DNA of 8,391 bases from Bordetella parapertussis (GTDB lineage: Bacteria; Pseudomonadota; Gammaproteobacteria; Burkholderiales; Burkholderiaceae_B), in the NCBI GenBank assembly GCA_945911685.1, contig CAMEAW010000124.1:1-8391 (forward strand), written 5' to 3'. Each line of letters starts with the position of its first letter. The stretch's first letter is position 1. Below are positions 1 through 6,241 of the stretch, one piece after another. A program made the translations under genes and the position numbers. The notes under the pieces were generated by a model. That model saw only the letters and a list, made by a program, of their open reading frames with translations, did not search any database and was not told the origin of the DNA.

Positions 1-497
1 TGCAAGCCAAAGTCAGGTTCGCCTTGCACTGAATAACCAAAGGCACTTGCGGCCAACAGGCGCTGTCGGGTCACGGCGGGCTGCCAAAACTCAATCCGAT
101 GACGCACGTCATAAAACAAGCTGGCAAGGGGCTCGCGCGCCGAGCGCCAGTCAAGCCCATGTTTCAACCCGCTTGCCATGCGTACCCACCAGACTGACTT
201 CAACAGTGCCTGCATATCAAGCACAACATCGTACTGTCGCCCCCGCAAATCCGCTTCAAAGGCCTGGCGCTCGCGCCTGACTTGGCTAGACCACCACGCC
301 CGGCGCCAGCGGCGATGCGCCACTTGAAGCACGTGACTCACCTCAGGATGCCAAGCCGGGATCGACGCAAAGGCATCTTCAGCCAACCAGTCAATCTGCG
401 CATCCGGCACGTGTTTAGCGATATCAGAAATCGCGGGCAGCATGTGCACCAAATCGCCCAGCGACGAGGTACGCACAATCAGAATTTTGGTCGTCAT
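1..497 (-). CDS. waaC: Lipopolysaccharide heptosyltransferase I (WaaC/RfaC), 3' end cut off by window
   Basis: Glycosyltransferase family 9 enzyme that adds the first L,D-heptose from ADP-heptose to Kdo2-lipid A in LPS inner-core synthesis, at the cytoplasmic face of the inner membrane. About 165 codons are visible, of the roughly 320-350 usual for the family. The N-terminal Rossmann-like domain opens with KILIVRTSSLGDLVHMLPA; Asp15 in SSLGD corresponds to the conserved catalytic Asp (Asp13 in E. coli WaaC numbering). Further matches to WaaC are IPAWHPEV, HRRWRRAWW, and the KHGLDW...REPLASLFY segment. From memory the resemblance to E. coli WaaC runs along the whole visible part. The ATG at 497-495 overlaps the TGA of rmlD (494-496) as ATGA, so the two are probably translationally coupled. 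The ADP-heptose-binding C-terminal domain lies outside the window. Confidence 0.93.
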   Translation of the reverse strand, partial: MTTKILIVRTSSLGDLVHMLPAISDIAKHVPDAQIDWLAEDAFASIPAWHPEVSHVLQVAHRRWRRAWWSSQVRRERQAFEADLRGRQYDVVLDMQALLKSVWWVRMASGLKHGLDWRSAREPLASLFYDVRHRIEFWQPAVTRQRLLAASAFGYSVQGEPDFGL

Positions 498-1411
498 GCC
501 GGCGATTTTAGCGCTTGCAATACGTCATCGACCCCAACACGCCAATCGGGTAGCGTGAGATTAAACGCTTGACACAGCTTGTGGGTATCGAGACGAGAGT
601 TAAGCGGGCGGGGTGCTGCGACCGGATAATCTTTTGTCGCGATCGGCTGAATCGCTTGGTCTTGGATCTTGATGGGCCAACCGGCGATTCGTGCCTGAGC
701 AATCACATAGCAAGCATAGGCATGCCAATTTGTATGACCACTGGCCACCAAATGATACAGACCCCACCTCGGGTCGACGCTGGGCTGCTTAAGCAGCGCC
801 TGCAAGATCTGCATTGTGACCGTTGCAATTAAGTTTGCAGACGTGGGCGCACCCACTTGATCCGATACAACATTTAATGTGTCGCGCTCTTGTGCGAGCT
901 TAAGCATTGTTTTTAGAAAGTTTCCGCCATGGGCGCTGACCACCCACGAAGTTCGAAAGATCAGATGGCGCTCACACGCATTCGCCACTGCACGTTCGCC
1001 CTCTAATTTACTTTGGCCGTATACCGATTGCGGGTCGGTGGGATCCGTCTCGACATACGGTTCAGGCTTAGCGCCCTTAAACACATAGTCGGTTGAATAA
1101 TGCACGACGCCGGCACCGGCGTCTTGTGCCGCCGCGGCGATCAGGCCTGGTGCGGTCGCGTTAATGCGCTGAGCCAGTTCAACTTCAGTTTGGGCACGAT
1201 CGACTGCCGTATACGCAGTTGCATTGACCACGATCGAGGGCTGGTATTGCTGCGTCAACAACTTAAGTGCGGCTGCGACTACCTCGGGCGGCTGGCTGAA
1301 ATCTATTTGATCACGCGTACAAGCGGTCACCTGGCCCAAGCTTCTGAGCGAAGTCTGCAACGCATTGCCCACCTGGCCATTGGCCCCAAACAGCAAAATT
1401 GAGTGCTTCAA
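494..1411 (-). CDS. rmlD: dTDP-4-dehydrorhamnose reductase (RmlD/RfbD)
   Basis: Last enzyme of dTDP-L-rhamnose synthesis: it reduces dTDP-4-dehydro-L-rhamnose with NAD(P)H, in the cytoplasm, for O-antigen or other rhamnose-containing glycans. It is a 305-aa extended SDR protein, close to the usual length. The nucleotide-binding motif is GANGQVG (9-15). The catalytic triad is Thr107 in HYSTDYVF with Tyr131 and Lys135 in YGQSK, matching Thr/Tyr/Lys of Salmonella RmlD. FRTSWV (152-157) and the downstream GAPTSA motif are also typical. I start it at TTG 1411, because GGAGA lies 4 nt upstream and the protein then begins MKHSILLFGANG; an in-frame TTG at 1435 has no ribosome-binding site. It overlaps waaC by 4 nt. 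The other rml genes (rmlB, rmlA, rmlC) are not in the window; the gene upstream is a TauE/SafE permease ending 50 nt away. Confidence 0.95.
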   Translation of the reverse strand: MKHSILLFGANGQVGNALQTSLRSLGQVTACTRDQIDFSQPPEVVAAALKLLTQQYQPSIVVNATAYTAVDRAQTEVELAQRINATAPGLIAAAAQDAGAGVVHYSTDYVFKGAKPEPYVETDPTDPQSVYGQSKLEGERAVANACERHLIFRTSWVVSAHGGNFLKTMLKLAQERDTLNVVSDQVGAPTSANLIATVTMQILQALLKQPSVDPRWGLYHLVASGHTNWHAYACYVIAQARIAGWPIKIQDQAIQPIATKDYPVAAPRPLNSRLDTHKLCQAFNLTLPDWRVGVDDVLQALKSPA

Positions 1412-1415
1412 ATTT

Positions 1416-1420
1416 TCTCC
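1416..1420 (-). promoter_or_regulatory. Ribosome-binding site deciding the TTG start of rmlD
   Basis: GGAGA on the minus strand ends 4 nt before a TTG at 1411-1409. It supports a TTG start for rmlD eight codons inside the longest open frame. Confidence 0.6.
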
Positions 1421-1461
1421 GTCGGGCAGGGGCAATGCTTGCTCGCGCTAGCATTATCTCG

Positions 1462-2223
1462 TCAAATCACAATCGTGACCGAACCCACGATCAACAAAAA
1501 CCACAACGATAAACGCTTAATCAAATTCGCCTGATTGAGCGCACGGCGAAACAAGTAGCTGCCAAGAACCGCCGACAAAAAATACACCGGCATAAAGGAT
1601 ACCGAATAGAGAATTTGCTTAGTATTGATGAGGTCTTTGTATAAAAAGGCCGCCATCGTACTGAGCTGAATAAAGGCAAAAAACATCATGAAAAACGATC
1701 TCAACACCACGGGAGTAATCGTCTTGTCTGATAAAAAATATAACACCAGCGGTGGGCCACCTACACCGGCCATGGCGGTCAGCGCGCCGCTCGTCAAGCC
1801 CACAAACCAATCTTGAAGCTTGCCACGTGCACCATTGTATTGCCAGCCAATCAGCATGATGGCAGCTAAACCCGCCACGATCACGCCAATAAAACGCCGC
1901 GTAACAATCGGGTCTAGCCACTCGATTAACCATATACCGATCGGTATCCCAACTAAGGCTGGTATCGAAACAGACCACACCATTTTCCAGTTGGTGGTAT
2001 GCCACGTTTGCGGCAGGGTCTGCAACGAAATCGCAAAATTAAGCAGCAACACCACAACAACCATATCGGCTGGGGCCATGAACAGACTAAACAACGGCGC
2101 TAAGACCAAGCCGCCGCCAAAACCTGTAAACGAACGCACCGTGCCTGCGATTAATACCGCCACACTCAACCAGATAAATACGTCGATCGCCGGAAACAAC
2201 TGATGCCACAGTGCAACGGTCAT
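1462..2223 (-). CDS. TauE/SafE (TSUP) family membrane permease
   Basis: Inner-membrane transporter of the TSUP family, whose characterised members include exporters of sulfite, sulfoacetate or other small organosulfur anions. It has 253 aa, the normal family size. Eight or nine hydrophobic segments are visible, at about residues 10-29, 37-51, 54-70, 83-100, 109-127, 140-164, 172-195, 204-225 and 238-253. The two family repeats carry glycine-rich signatures: FTGFGGGLVLAP (32-43) and GVGGPPLVLYFL (153-164). The ATG at 2223-2221 follows AAGG with a 7-nt gap and overlaps the TGA of the upstream Bug gene by one base (TGATG); an in-frame TTG three bases earlier is possible. Close linkage to a Bug gene and a CoA-transferase suggests transport of an organic or sulfur anion linked to that pathway. 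The substrate and direction are unknown. It is the last gene of the tight block; the gap to rmlD is 50 nt with no clear terminator. Confidence 0.88.
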   Translation of the reverse strand: MTVALWHQLFPAIDVFIWLSVAVLIAGTVRSFTGFGGGLVLAPLFSLFMAPADMVVVVLLLNFAISLQTLPQTWHTTNWKMVWSVSIPALVGIPIGIWLIEWLDPIVTRRFIGVIVAGLAAIMLIGWQYNGARGKLQDWFVGLTSGALTAMAGVGGPPLVLYFLSDKTITPVVLRSFFMMFFAFIQLSTMAAFLYKDLINTKQILYSVSFMPVYFLSAVLGSYLFRRALNQANLIKRLSLWFLLIVGSVTIVI

Positions 2224-3230
2224 CAATCAACCTTGATCGGGGTGCGTGCGACCACTGCAGCCCACTTCAATAATTCGGCATCGATATATGCAGCTAACTC
2301 TTGCGGCGTACTGGTATCGGGGATGGCGCCTTCACCCTCAAAGCGCTTTGCCAGCGCAGGCGCCTGCAAGGCTTGGATCACTGCTGCATTGAGCTTAGCA
2401 ATCACTGCGGGGGGCGTACCCTTTGGGGCGAGCAGTGCATCCCAACTATTGATGTCGTAGCCAGGCAAGTTACCCGCCTCTTCAACCGACGGGATATCTG
2501 GCAACTGTGGTGAGCGCGCTTTAGTCGTCACAGCCAAGGCGCGCAGCTTACCGGCTTGCACTTGTGGCATTGCGGCCGGCATACTGGCAAAGGTATATTG
2601 CGTGTCGCCACTCATCACCGAGGTGTTAGCGATCGCACCACCCCGATACGGAATATGCGCGACATCAATCTTGGCCGCATCAGCAAAAATTGCCCCAGCC
2701 AAATGCACCGGCGAGCCATTACCGCTTGACGCATAATTCAGTTGGCCCGGATTCTTTTTAGCGTAAGCCACTAGCTCTGGTACGGACTTGATGGGTAACT
2801 TTGGATTGACCACTAACAGCATCGGGATGGCCGCCACCATCGAGATAGGCTCGAAACTTTTGACCGGATCGTAGCCTAACGCGGTTTTATACAAGGCGGG
2901 GTTGATGCCATGGCTCGCTAAAGTTGCCATAAACAACACGTAGCCATCGGGCTTGGCCTGCGCCACGTAAGCCGCCGCAATGTTACCCGCAGCGCCAGCT
3001 TTATTTTCAATAATCACCGACTGGCCAAGAATTTTTGATAATTGCTCGGCCACCGAGCGAGCCACGATATCAGTGGTGCCCCCCGCCGCATACCCAATCA
3101 CGATGCGGATAGGCTGCGTTGGATAGGTCTGTGCTTTCGCCTGAGAATGCGCTTGTAGCGCTACAAAAAAAACAGACGATAGCGCAAACTTTAGACGCGC
3201 TAACCTGCGCGTCGACACCACTGTCATCAT
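2223..3230 (-). CDS. Bug-family (TctC-like) periplasmic substrate-binding protein
   Basis: Periplasmic solute receptor of the tripartite tricarboxylate transporter family, which binds carboxylates or related small molecules. It has 335 aa. A signal peptide is visible: basic RRLARLK, hydrophobic FALSSVFFVALQA, and probable cleavage after AKA (33). The mature start YPTQPIRIVIGYAAGG is the Bug N-terminal strand and ligand loop, in which the more common form reads IVPFxPGG. Other family motifs are VIIENKAGAAGNIAA, AKPDGYVL, the Y-DP-K-F-PIS segment, and LPDIPSVEEAG near the C-terminal half. The start is ATG 3230 with GGAAAG 6 nt upstream; a second ATG follows at once. It sits 3 nt after the crotonase stop, and its own stop overlaps the TauE/SafE start. 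No TctA or TctB gene lies in the window, so it is either an orphan receptor, common for Bug proteins, or works with the adjacent permease (speculative). Confidence 0.92.
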   Translation of the reverse strand: MMTVVSTRRLARLKFALSSVFFVALQAHSQAKAQTYPTQPIRIVIGYAAGGTTDIVARSVAEQLSKILGQSVIIENKAGAAGNIAAAYVAQAKPDGYVLFMATLASHGINPALYKTALGYDPVKSFEPISMVAAIPMLLVVNPKLPIKSVPELVAYAKKNPGQLNYASSGNGSPVHLAGAIFADAAKIDVAHIPYRGGAIANTSVMSGDTQYTFASMPAAMPQVQAGKLRALAVTTKARSPQLPDIPSVEEAGNLPGYDINSWDALLAPKGTPPAVIAKLNAAVIQALQAPALAKRFEGEGAIPDTSTPQELAAYIDAELLKWAAVVARTPIKVD

Positions 3231-3233
3231 GAC

Positions 3234-4049
3234 TTACTTTCCTTTAAAGACTGGCGAACGTTTTTCAGCGAAAGCACGTTTGCCCTCTTGATAGTCTTCG
3301 CTTGCAAAGCAAGTCAAGACCATTTTTTGGATGCCTTCTGCATCAATGTGTGGTGCCACACGTTGAAACTCGCGCACAGCTTTTTTAGCAGCACGTAAGG
3401 TGATGGGAGCATTGGCAGTCACCTTTGCCAAATACGCATCAACAGTTTTGTCTAATTGATCGGCTGGCACAACGTATTGCACCAGGCCTTTGATCAAGGC
3501 CTCTGCAGCGGTGAAGCGTGATGCTGACAACATGATGTCTAACGCCTGCGGTGCGCCAACGGTTGAAACCAGATTGCGGATAGCCGTCAAGCGATAGCCC
3601 AGGCCTAAACGCCCTGCCGGAATCGCAAACGAGCTCACATCAGACGCAATCCGAATATCGCAACACAACGAAATATTCAAACCGCCGCCGATGCAATAAC
3701 CATCAATACGCGCGATCACGGGCTTAAAGGTGTTGTACAGCGCGCCTTGCGCTTCTTCGCCCACGCGCTCATATTCGGCCACTGCATCTGCACCGGTACG
3801 CAATTTTTCGAACTGAGAAATATTGGCGCCGCTCACAAACGCTTTGCCGCCCGCGCCAGTCAACACAATGGCACGGATCTCATCGTCCGCTTCAAAGAGC
3901 TTGATCGCTTTAGGCACAGCCACCCACATGTCATACGACATCGCGTTGTGACGACCTGGGTCGTTAAACGTAATCCAACCCGCTGCGCCTCGTTTTTCAA
4001 CGATCAAACTGTCTGTGATTTCGCCTTGCAATAATCTTGTGATGCTCAT
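3234..4049 (-). CDS. Crotonase-superfamily protein lacking both canonical catalytic Glu residues
   Basis: Enoyl-CoA hydratase/isomerase family fold, 271 aa, the usual length, expected to act on an acyl-CoA in the cytoplasm. Acyl-CoA binding and oxyanion-hole elements are present: RHNAMS (33-38), SGANI (73-77) and DGYCIGGGLNISLCCD (116-131). The C-terminal tail RAFAEKRSPVFKGK is typical. The two glutamates of rat crotonase (Glu144 and Glu164) align with Asn125 in GGGLN and Ala145 in FAIPAGRLGLG, so ordinary hydration is doubtful. A CoA-thioester hydrolase, isomerase, decarboxylase or other crotonase chemistry is possible. The ATG at 4049 has GGAGA 8 nt upstream, inside the last codons of the GntR gene, whose stop is 1 nt away. 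This indicates strong coupling, with its Bug gene 3 nt downstream. Family is sure; reaction is not. Confidence 0.92.
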   Translation of the reverse strand: MSITRLLQGEITDSLIVEKRGAAGWITFNDPGRHNAMSYDMWVAVPKAIKLFEADDEIRAIVLTGAGGKAFVSGANISQFEKLRTGADAVAEYERVGEEAQGALYNTFKPVIARIDGYCIGGGLNISLCCDIRIASDVSSFAIPAGRLGLGYRLTAIRNLVSTVGAPQALDIMLSASRFTAAEALIKGLVQYVVPADQLDKTVDAYLAKVTANAPITLRAAKKAVREFQRVAPHIDAEGIQKMVLTCFASEDYQEGKRAFAEKRSPVFKGK

Positions 4050-4050
4050 T

Positions 4051-4878
4051 TCAAAGGTCTCCTAGTAATTTGCGATAACGTGCCATGGCGTTATCTAGAT
4101 GGGTTCTCATGGCGTGACGGGCTGCGGCCGAATCCTGACGGGCGATTGCGTCGACAATGAGCACATGCTCATTACCGATTTCATCGATCCTGGGTGTGCC
4201 GGTATTTCTGAAACGAAAGGTTCGGACAGCGTTATGGATCACGTGGCTGAGGTGCCCCATGATGCGCACAAAGTACGGGTTATTGGCCGCATGCGCGACC
4301 GCCAAATGAAAATCGACCGCCGTGTGAGCAGCCACCTGCCAATCGGCCGAGGCTAGCTCGACGCGCTTTAAGGTTTGTTGCAAAGTTTCGAGCTGCGCCT
4401 TGGTGCGATGGGTAGCAGCTAGCGCTGCAGCACCCGATTCAATTTCGACACGCAGTTGATGCACATGAATCAACTGAGCCAAATCCATCAAGTCATCATG
4501 CGACACTTCAAAGGGTCGCATCGCCAAGTCGGCGCACACAAAGGTGCCCACGCCATGGCGGGTTTCAACCAGACCGGTCAATTTCAGTCGTGCGATTGCT
4601 TCTCGCACGACATTGCGGCTCACCCCAAACTGTGCACCCAACTCTTGCTCGGTCGGCAGTCGCTGCCCCGCCGCGAGGCTTTCATTCAAGATCCGCGTTC
4701 GCAATTGCTGCGCGATTTCATCAGGCAAATTTTCAGGGCGGCCTAAGTTATCAAAGGCCGTCATCGCTTTAGGCGGTCCGCTTGAAATTAACGGTTTAGT
4801 GGCTGCAGCGCCACGCCCAACAAACGCTTGTCTGCGCGCGGTGTACACCGTTGCAGTCACTGAGGGTTTACTCACCAT
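4051..4878 (-). CDS. FadR-subfamily GntR transcriptional regulator (FCD domain)
   Basis: Likely local regulator of the CoA-transferase block, probably a ligand-responsive repressor (inference). It has 275 aa. A GntR winged helix-turn-helix spans about 51-114: LPDEIAQQL, the PTEQELGAQFGVSRNVVREAI helix-turn-helix (75-95) and the GVGTFV wing (109-114). A helical FCD effector domain follows at about 130-268. Three metal-type histidines are recognisable: His191 (VDFHLA), His238 (NEHVLIVDAI) and His260 (MRTHL). The Asp normally four residues before the first His is Ala187, with Asp189 close by. The start at ATG 4878 has GGAGAG just upstream, though only 2-4 nt away. It adds about 50 residues before the wHTH, which is long for the subfamily; Met39 (4764) would give a more usual 237 aa but has a weak ribosome-binding site. 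It lies 24 nt after the CoA-transferase and 1 nt before the crotonase. A GT-NNN-AC palindrome at 6156-6168 may be its operator. Confidence 0.92.
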   Translation of the reverse strand: MVSKPSVTATVYTARRQAFVGRGAAATKPLISSGPPKAMTAFDNLGRPENLPDEIAQQLRTRILNESLAAGQRLPTEQELGAQFGVSRNVVREAIARLKLTGLVETRHGVGTFVCADLAMRPFEVSHDDLMDLAQLIHVHQLRVEIESGAAALAATHRTKAQLETLQQTLKRVELASADWQVAAHTAVDFHLAVAHAANNPYFVRIMGHLSHVIHNAVRTFRFRNTGTPRIDEIGNEHVLIVDAIARQDSAAARHAMRTHLDNAMARYRKLLGDL

Positions 4879-4902
4879 GACTCTCCATTAAAGGATTCAC
4901 AC

Positions 4903-6081
4903 TTACACTGCGCCGTCTTGAAGCAAGGCGTCTACCTCAGCCGCACTCACGCCAAACTCGGCATAGACTTCTTTGTTGTGTTCACCACGGTCGGGGGCCG
5001 CTGTAAACACCTCGCGTTTTGAGCGACTCATAATCACGGGGTGATTGACCACGCTGATCTCGCCCAGATTTGGATGCTGTATGGTTTTAGCCATCCCTAA
5101 GTGCACAACCTGCGGATCTTCCATTGTTTCTTTGACGTTCTTGATTGATCCGCACGGCACGCCCGCTTTGTTCAATAACTCGATCCAATCTGCGGTTGGT
5201 TCTTGTTTGGTGCGCGCAGCAATCGCTGCATTGAGTGCAGGCCGGTTTTGGCCACGCGTTTTAAGCAATTTAAAACGCGGGTCTTCAGCAAGTTCGGGCA
5301 AACCAATGGCGGTCACAAGCTTGATAAACATCTCGGTGCCCATCGCTGCCAAGTTGATATAACCGTCTGCCGTAGGGTACACACCCGTGGCCGCTGTAGT
5401 TGGATGATCGTTGCCCGTTTGCCCTGGGATCTCTTTGTTCATCAGCCAGCGCATGATCTGAAAATCCATCATCCATACTTGCGACTGCAGTAGCGATGAC
5501 TGCACCCACTGACCTTCGCCCGACTCTTCGCGCTCAAGCAAGGCCACTAACGTGCCAATCGCACAGAACAAGCCCGAGCTCAAATCCGCCACCGGGATCC
5601 CTGCGCGCATTGGGCCGCGTCCGGGTTCACCTGTCACTGACATGATCCCGCCCAAGCCCTGTGCGATTTGATCTAAACCGGGCCGGTCGACATATGGGCC
5701 ATCTTGCCCAAAGCCCGACACACTGGCCAAGATAATTCGCTTGTTGATCTTGCGCAGCGATTCATAATCGATACCAAGCTTGAACTTTACGTTCGGGCGA
5801 TAGTTTTCAATCACCACATCGGCCTGTTCAACCATTTTCAAGAACAGAGCCTTGCCTTTTGGATGCTTCAAATTCAGCGTGACGCTGCGTTTGTTGCGAT
5901 GGGTGTTTTGATAATCTGCAAACTGCGACGAACCACCGGGGCGGTCATCCGGCTGATCACCGGGCTCTTCAATTTTGATGACGTTGGCGCCCCAATCTGC
6001 AAATTGTCTGACTGCGGCGGGCCCAGAACGTACACGCGTCAAATCCAGCACTGTGAACCGGCTGAGGGGTAACTTAGGCAT
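4903..6081 (-). CDS. CaiB/BaiF-type class III CoA-transferase
   Basis: Cytoplasmic enzyme that moves CoA between a thioester and a free carboxylic acid, typically to activate a substrate such as formate/oxalate, carnitine, succinate derivatives or aromatic acids. It has 392 aa, a normal family length. The N-terminal signature is VLDLTRVRSGPAAVRQFADWGANVIKIE (11-38), followed by NKRSVTLNLKHPKG (63-76) and ADVVIENYRP (87-96). The SGFGQDGPYVDRPGLDQIAQ stretch contains Asp137, which aligns with the catalytic aspartate that forms the acyl anhydride. The ATG at 6081 has GGAGA 6 nt upstream and gives the usual family N-terminus. A TTG 20 codons earlier (6141) has no such support and overlaps the promoter region. 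First gene of the block, with the GntR gene 24 nt downstream. The acceptor acid cannot be read from the sequence. Confidence 0.94.
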   Translation of the reverse strand: MPKLPLSRFTVLDLTRVRSGPAAVRQFADWGANVIKIEEPGDQPDDRPGGSSQFADYQNTHRNKRSVTLNLKHPKGKALFLKMVEQADVVIENYRPNVKFKLGIDYESLRKINKRIILASVSGFGQDGPYVDRPGLDQIAQGLGGIMSVTGEPGRGPMRAGIPVADLSSGLFCAIGTLVALLEREESGEGQWVQSSLLQSQVWMMDFQIMRWLMNKEIPGQTGNDHPTTAATGVYPTADGYINLAAMGTEMFIKLVTAIGLPELAEDPRFKLLKTRGQNRPALNAAIAARTKQEPTADWIELLNKAGVPCGSIKNVKETMEDPQVVHLGMAKTIQHPNLGEISVVNHPVIMSRSKREVFTAAPDRGEHNKEVYAEFGVSAAEVDALLQDGAV

Positions 6082-6087
6082 GCAAGG

Positions 6088-6092
6088 TCTCC
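6088..6092 (-). promoter_or_regulatory. Ribosome-binding site deciding the CoA-transferase start
   Basis: GGAGA on the minus strand with a 6-nt gap to ATG 6081. The 9-mer GGAGACCTT also precedes the crotonase ATG at 4049. It argues against the longer TTG-initiated frame from 6141. Confidence 0.7.
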
Positions 6093-6146
6093 GAACTAAG
6101 CTTGACTCAGAGACTGGTACTAGCAGTTTTCCAGAATCCAAGTGTT

Positions 6147-6174
6147 TTTATTTTCGATGTTGGACATCTTACAA
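6147..6174 (-). promoter_or_regulatory. Candidate sigma-70 promoter for the CoA-transferase block
   Basis: On the minus strand, TTGTAA (6174-6169, 4 of 6 to TTGACA) and AATAAA (6152-6147, 4 of 6 to TATAAT) are separated by 16 nt. They lie about 65 nt upstream of the CoA-transferase ATG in an AT-rich stretch. The match is modest; the strongest support is the palindrome that fills most of the spacer. Confidence 0.35.
6156..6168. promoter_or_regulatory. Candidate GntR/FadR-type operator palindrome
   Basis: GATGTTGGACATC on the plus strand is a perfect palindrome of two 5-bp arms around a 3-bp centre, with the core GT-NNN-AC. FadR-subfamily regulators characteristically bind TNGTNNNACNA-like sites; here the outer bases differ but the core fits. 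It directly abuts the candidate -35 and lies in the spacer, where a bound protein would block RNA polymerase. The obvious candidate ligand is the GntR protein of the same block, implying autorepression. Confidence 0.4.
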
Positions 6175-6205
6175 GAAAATGAAAAATCTTGGAGTTGTGG
6201 TTTTG

Positions 6206-6220
6206 GGGCCAAAATGGCCC
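6206..6220. other. Short perfect hairpin 21 nt after the second Bug gene
   Basis: GGGCCA / TGGCCC arms of 6 bp with a 3-nt loop. It lies downstream of the Bug stop at 6242 in minus orientation. The sequence after the stem on that strand is CAAAACCACAAC rather than a T-run, so it is not a standard intrinsic terminator. It could stabilise the Bug mRNA 3' end or act as a weak terminator. Confidence 0.3.
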
Positions 6221-6241
6221 GGATTCTGGTGTTTTGGGTGT

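Larger units (their letters stand above)
6131..6229. repeat. Nine-base inverted repeat flanking the intergenic promoter
   Basis: CCAGAATCC at 6131-6139 is the exact reverse complement of GGATTCTGG at 6221-6229. The 81 bp between them hold the candidate promoter, operator and a short hairpin. The shared core GNATTCT / AGAATNC also forms the inverted repeat at 7287-7316 in the other intergenic region. Function unknown; chance cannot be excluded. Confidence 0.4.

Noticed and set aside
47..572. Plus-strand open frames over the waaC region
   Set aside because: Arg/Pro/Thr-rich low-quality translations antisense to a clearly recognised WaaC; they are frame shadows.
1412..1435. rmlD start at TTG 1435
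   Set aside because: No ribosome-binding site; TTG 1411 has GGAGA at proper spacing and gives an N-terminus that leads directly into the GANGQVG motif.
1436..1461. GCTAGCGCGAGC near the TauE/SafE-rmlD junction as a terminator stem
   Set aside because: The symmetry is imperfect, the possible stem is very short and there is no following T-run.
1619..2203. Open frames in other phases over the TauE/SafE gene on both strands
   Set aside because: No family features, and the in-frame permease explains the coding potential with its hydrophobic segments and TSUP motifs.
6082..6141. Longer CoA-transferase reading frame starting at TTG 6141
   Set aside because: No ribosome-binding site, the extra residues are unlike the family, and ATG 6081 has a good GGAGA at 6 nt and the normal N-terminus.
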